Source: Inquilinus limosus DSM 16000 (GTDB taxonomy: Bacteria; Pseudomonadota; Alphaproteobacteria; DSM-16000; Inquilinaceae). From it: a stretch of 64,000 nt of DNA. Positions 61,774 to 64,000 of the stretch are shown here, one piece after another; within the stretch, counting starts at the first letter, position 1, and each line of letters starts with the position of its first letter. Under the pieces are notes generated by a model. That model made no database searches and was not told where the DNA came from. It saw only the letters and a program-made list of their open reading frames with translations. A program made the translations under genes and the position numbers. The DNA lies in contig NZ_AUHM01000010.1 of assembly GCF_000423185.1 (NCBI RefSeq), positions 1-64,000 of the forward strand. Reading direction: 5' to 3'.

Positions 61774-62871
61774 CTACTGGCCGGTGCGGATGCGTGTCCA
61801 GGTGCGCGTGCGCAGCCGCTCATAGCTGGACGACGCCTCCTTGGCCGCGAACAGCCGCTTCATCACGTCCTCCGGCGGGAAGACGTTCGGGTTGTTGGCG
61901 ACCTCGGGGTCCATCAGCTCCCGGCTGCCCTTCACCGCGTTGGCGTAGCCGACATAGTCGTCGATCCCCGCCATCACCTTCGGCTCGAGGATGAAGTTCA
62001 TGAAGGCGTAGGCCTCGTCCGGATGCGGCGCATCCTTCGGCATCGCCATCATGTCGAACCAGATCAGCGTCCCTTCCTTGGGGATGATGTAGTCGATGTT
62101 GACGTTGTTCTTCGCCTCCTCGGCCCGGCTCTTGGCGATGTTGACGTCGCCCGACCAGCCGATCGAGACGCAGACGTTGCCGCCCGCCAGGTCGTTGATG
62201 TACTGCGAGGAGTGCAGGTACTTGAGGTACGGCCGGAACTTCATGATCGCCTCTTCGGCGGCCTTCAGATCCTCCGGCTTCTCGCTGTTCGGGTCGAGCT
62301 TCAGGTAGTTCAGCGCCACCGGCAGGATGTCGGTCGGGCTGTCCAGCGCGGTGATGCCGCAATCCGCCAGCTTCTTCGCGTTCTCCGGATTGAACACCAG
62401 GTTCCAGCTGTCCAGCGGCACGTCGCCCAGGCGCTTCTTCACCTCGTCGACATTGTAGCCGATGCCGACCGTGCCCCACTGGTAGATGATCGCATGCTTG
62501 TTGCCGGGATCGGCGGTCTCGACCAGCTTCATCAGCTCCGGATCCAGGTTCTTCCAGTTCGGGATCTTGGAGCGGTCGAGCTCGCCATAGACCCCGGCCT
62601 TGATCTGCCGGGCCAGGAAGGGCTGCGCCGTCGGCACCACCAGGTCGTAGCCGGAATTGCCGGTCAGCAGCTTGGCTTCCAGCACCTCGTTGTTGTCGTA
62701 GGTGTCGTAGACCGTCTTGATGCCGGTCGCCTTGGTGAAGTCGTCGAGCGTGGTCTCGCCGATATAGTCCGACCAGTTGTAGATGTTGACGACCTTCTCC
62801 TGGGCCAGCGCCGGCGCCGCGGCGGCGCACAGCGCCACGGTCGCGAGAAGGCTTTGCACGAGACGCTTCAT
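61774..62871 (-). CDS. potF: Putrescine-type periplasmic binding protein, PotF type
   Basis: A 365-residue binding protein. The signal peptide is MKRLVQSLLATVALCAAAAP, then ALA, with the mature start near QEKVVNIYNWSDYIGETTLDDF. The polyamine-site motifs are NSGYDLVVPTAQPFLARQ, YQWGTVGIGYN and SIGWSGDVNIAK. It delivers putrescine or a related polyamine to PotGHI. It is more distant from the two PotD copies upstream than they are from each other. An in-frame start at 62961 is rejected because it would mask the signal peptide. Confidence 0.95.
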   Translation of the reverse strand: MKRLVQSLLATVALCAAAAPALAQEKVVNIYNWSDYIGETTLDDFTKATGIKTVYDTYDNNEVLEAKLLTGNSGYDLVVPTAQPFLARQIKAGVYGELDRSKIPNWKNLDPELMKLVETADPGNKHAIIYQWGTVGIGYNVDEVKKRLGDVPLDSWNLVFNPENAKKLADCGITALDSPTDILPVALNYLKLDPNSEKPEDLKAAEEAIMKFRPYLKYLHSSQYINDLAGGNVCVSIGWSGDVNIAKSRAEEAKNNVNIDYIIPKEGTLIWFDMMAMPKDAPHPDEAYAFMNFILEPKVMAGIDDYVGYANAVKGSRELMDPEVANNPNVFPPEDVMKRLFAAKEASSSYERLRTRTWTRIRTGQ

Positions 62872-63053
62872 GTCACCGTTCCCTGTCTGTGATCTGGTCG
62901 AGACCCGTCGAGCCGGCTCCCCCTTCTGATTCATGCAACCCGCCGCCGGGATACCTGTCAATCACGGCGATGGCGCAGTGCACAAGGCGGTGCTCGAACC
63001 GCCCTCCTGTGCCCTGGCTTCGTGACATTTGCAACCCCGTCCGCAACGAAGAA

Positions 63054-63076
63054 GGGCGGCCGTATCGCGGCCGCCC
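63054..63076 (-). terminator. Candidate terminator of the aminotransferase gene
   Basis: GGGCGGCCG (63054-63062) and CGGCCGCCC (63068-63076) form a 9-bp stem with a 5-base loop. On the minus strand TTCTTCGTT follows, a weak T-tract. It is 5 bases after the stop codon. Confidence 0.6.
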
Positions 63077-63081
63077 CGCCC

Positions 63082-64000
63082 TCACATCTTGCCGACGTCC
63101 CGCGCCGTGGCGTCGATCGCGATCCTGGCCCGCCGCACCAGCTCGTCGACCTCGTCGCGCGAGATCACCAGCGGCGGCGCCAGCACCATCGTGTCGCGCA
63201 CCGCGCGCATCACCAGGTCGTTGTCGAAGCAGTGGTTGCGGCAGGTGGTGCCCACGGCCCCGTAGTTCGGGAAGCGGCGGCGCGTGGCCTTGTCCTGGAC
63301 CAGCTCGATCCCGGCGATCAGGCCGACGCCGCGCACCTCGCCGACGATCGGATGGTCGGCGAAGGCCTCGCGCAGCTTGTCCTGGAAGTAGGGGCCGATA
63401 TCGGTCCGGGTGCGGTCGACCAGCCCTTCCCGCTCCATGATCCGGATGTTGGCCAGCGCGACCGCGCAGGCCACCGGATGACCGGAATAGGTGAAGCCGT
63501 GATAGAACTCGCCGCCCTGCTCGATCAGCGTCTCGGCCACCCGATCGCCGACCATGACGGCGGAGAGCGGCAGGTAGCCCGAGGTGATGCCCTTGGCCAG
63601 CGTCATCAGGTCGGGCTTGATGCCGAACAGGTCGGAGCCGAACCACTCGCCGGTACGGCCGAAGCCGCAGATCACCTCGTCGGCGATCAGCAGCACGTCG
63701 TAGTCCCGGCAGATGCGCTGCAGCTCGGGGAAGTAGCTCGCCGGCGGGATGATGACGCCGCCCGCACCCTGGATCGGCTCGGCGATCACCGCGGCGACGC
63801 TGTCGGCGCCGAGCTCCCTGATCCGGTCCTCGACCGCCTTGGCGGCCAGCTTGCCGAAGGCCTCGGGCTCGAGGTCACCGCCGTTGTCGTACCAGTAGGG
63901 CGCCATGACGTGATGGAAGCCCGGGAACGGCAGGTCGGCCTGGCGGTGCATCGCCCCCATGCCGCAGAGCGACACGGCCGCCATGGTCGAGCCGTGATAG
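63082..64000 (-). CDS. Class III aminotransferase (putrescine/omega-aminotransferase type), N-terminus beyond window
   Basis: About 306 C-terminal residues of a fold-type I, class III aminotransferase. The PLP Asp is in LLIADEVICGFGRTGEWFG, and the Schiff-base Lys in LAKGITSGYLPLSAVMV. Other family segments are YHGSTMAAVSLCGM, AVIAEPIQGAGGVIIPP and FYHGFTYSGHPVACAVALANI. It resembles the SpuC/omega-amino acid pyruvate transaminase group, which degrades putrescine or similar diamines, and its place before potF supports this. The start is outside the window. The exact amine donor is not certain. Confidence 0.9.
   Translation of the reverse strand, partial: YHGSTMAAVSLCGMGAMHRQADLPFPGFHHVMAPYWYDNGGDLEPEAFGKLAAKAVEDRIRELGADSVAAVIAEPIQGAGGVIIPPASYFPELQRICRDYDVLLIADEVICGFGRTGEWFGSDLFGIKPDLMTLAKGITSGYLPLSAVMVGDRVAETLIEQGGEFYHGFTYSGHPVACAVALANIRIMEREGLVDRTRTDIGPYFQDKLREAFADHPIVGEVRGVGLIAGIELVQDKATRRRFPNYGAVGTTCRNHCFDNDLVMRAVRDTMVLAPPLVISRDEVDELVRRARIAIDATARDVGKM

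Overview
The window reads as a high-GC alphaproteobacterial chromosome segment, most likely Rhodospirillales (Azospirillum/Inquilinus-like; the genus is a guess). The evidence is the gene order. A complete nuoA-N operon runs into birA, coaX, rnj, mce and a DUF1467 gene. proS sits beside lolC/E-lolD. A trigger factor-clpP-clpX-lon-hupB block is flanked by tRNAs, and there is a glnB-glnA pair. No plasmid, phage, transposase, rRNA or CRISPR signal was seen.

Layout: 1-5 kb is accessory: the start of a secreted Ig-like protein cut by the window edge, about 1 kb of decayed sequence, a short-chain dehydrogenase, and a divergent AraC regulator/MFS transporter pair with a palindromic candidate operator between them. 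5-9.7 kb (minus strand) holds proS and a lipoprotein-export operon with two permease genes flanking lolD. 9.8-12 kb has a purine permease, a possible structured RNA ending in an intrinsic terminator, and a hypothetical protein. 12-31 kb is one long minus-strand run: nuoA to nuoN, birA, coaX, rnj, mce, DUF1467, tag.

31.4-36.1 kb is the most distinctive part: a copper-related cluster. On the minus strand lie a four-cysteine DUF2282 precursor, a DUF692 (MNIO) oxidase, a DUF2063 partner and a DoxX protein. This is a bufferin-type RiPP operon, and it is preceded by a good ECF-sigma promoter candidate. Divergently lie a small Met/His/Cys protein, a DUF411 protein, a very Met-rich 81-residue protein and a Sco-type protein whose signal peptide appears frameshifted.

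36-49.5 kb is housekeeping: two tandem tRNA-Asp, tRNA-Val, hupB, lon, clpX, clpP, tig, tRNA-Leu, nnr, an HpcH/HpaI aldolase, tRNA-His, a class I aminotransferase, and glnB-glnA behind a textbook sigma-54 promoter. 49.5-64 kb is a polyamine region. A potABC importer is followed by two near-duplicate binding proteins, the first of which seems to start at ATT. Further on are agmatine deiminase, a second importer (potFGHI order) and an aminotransferase that runs off the end. Between them sit a ClpP paralogue with a poly-Glu N-terminus and a Ser-His-Asn catalytic site, a DUF882 peptidase-like protein, an NAD(P)-binding protein and a DoxX protein.

Palindromic intergenic repeats occur at 8256-8345, 22518-22615 (inside the nuo operon) and 56627-56725. 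The first and last share an identical 32-nt core.
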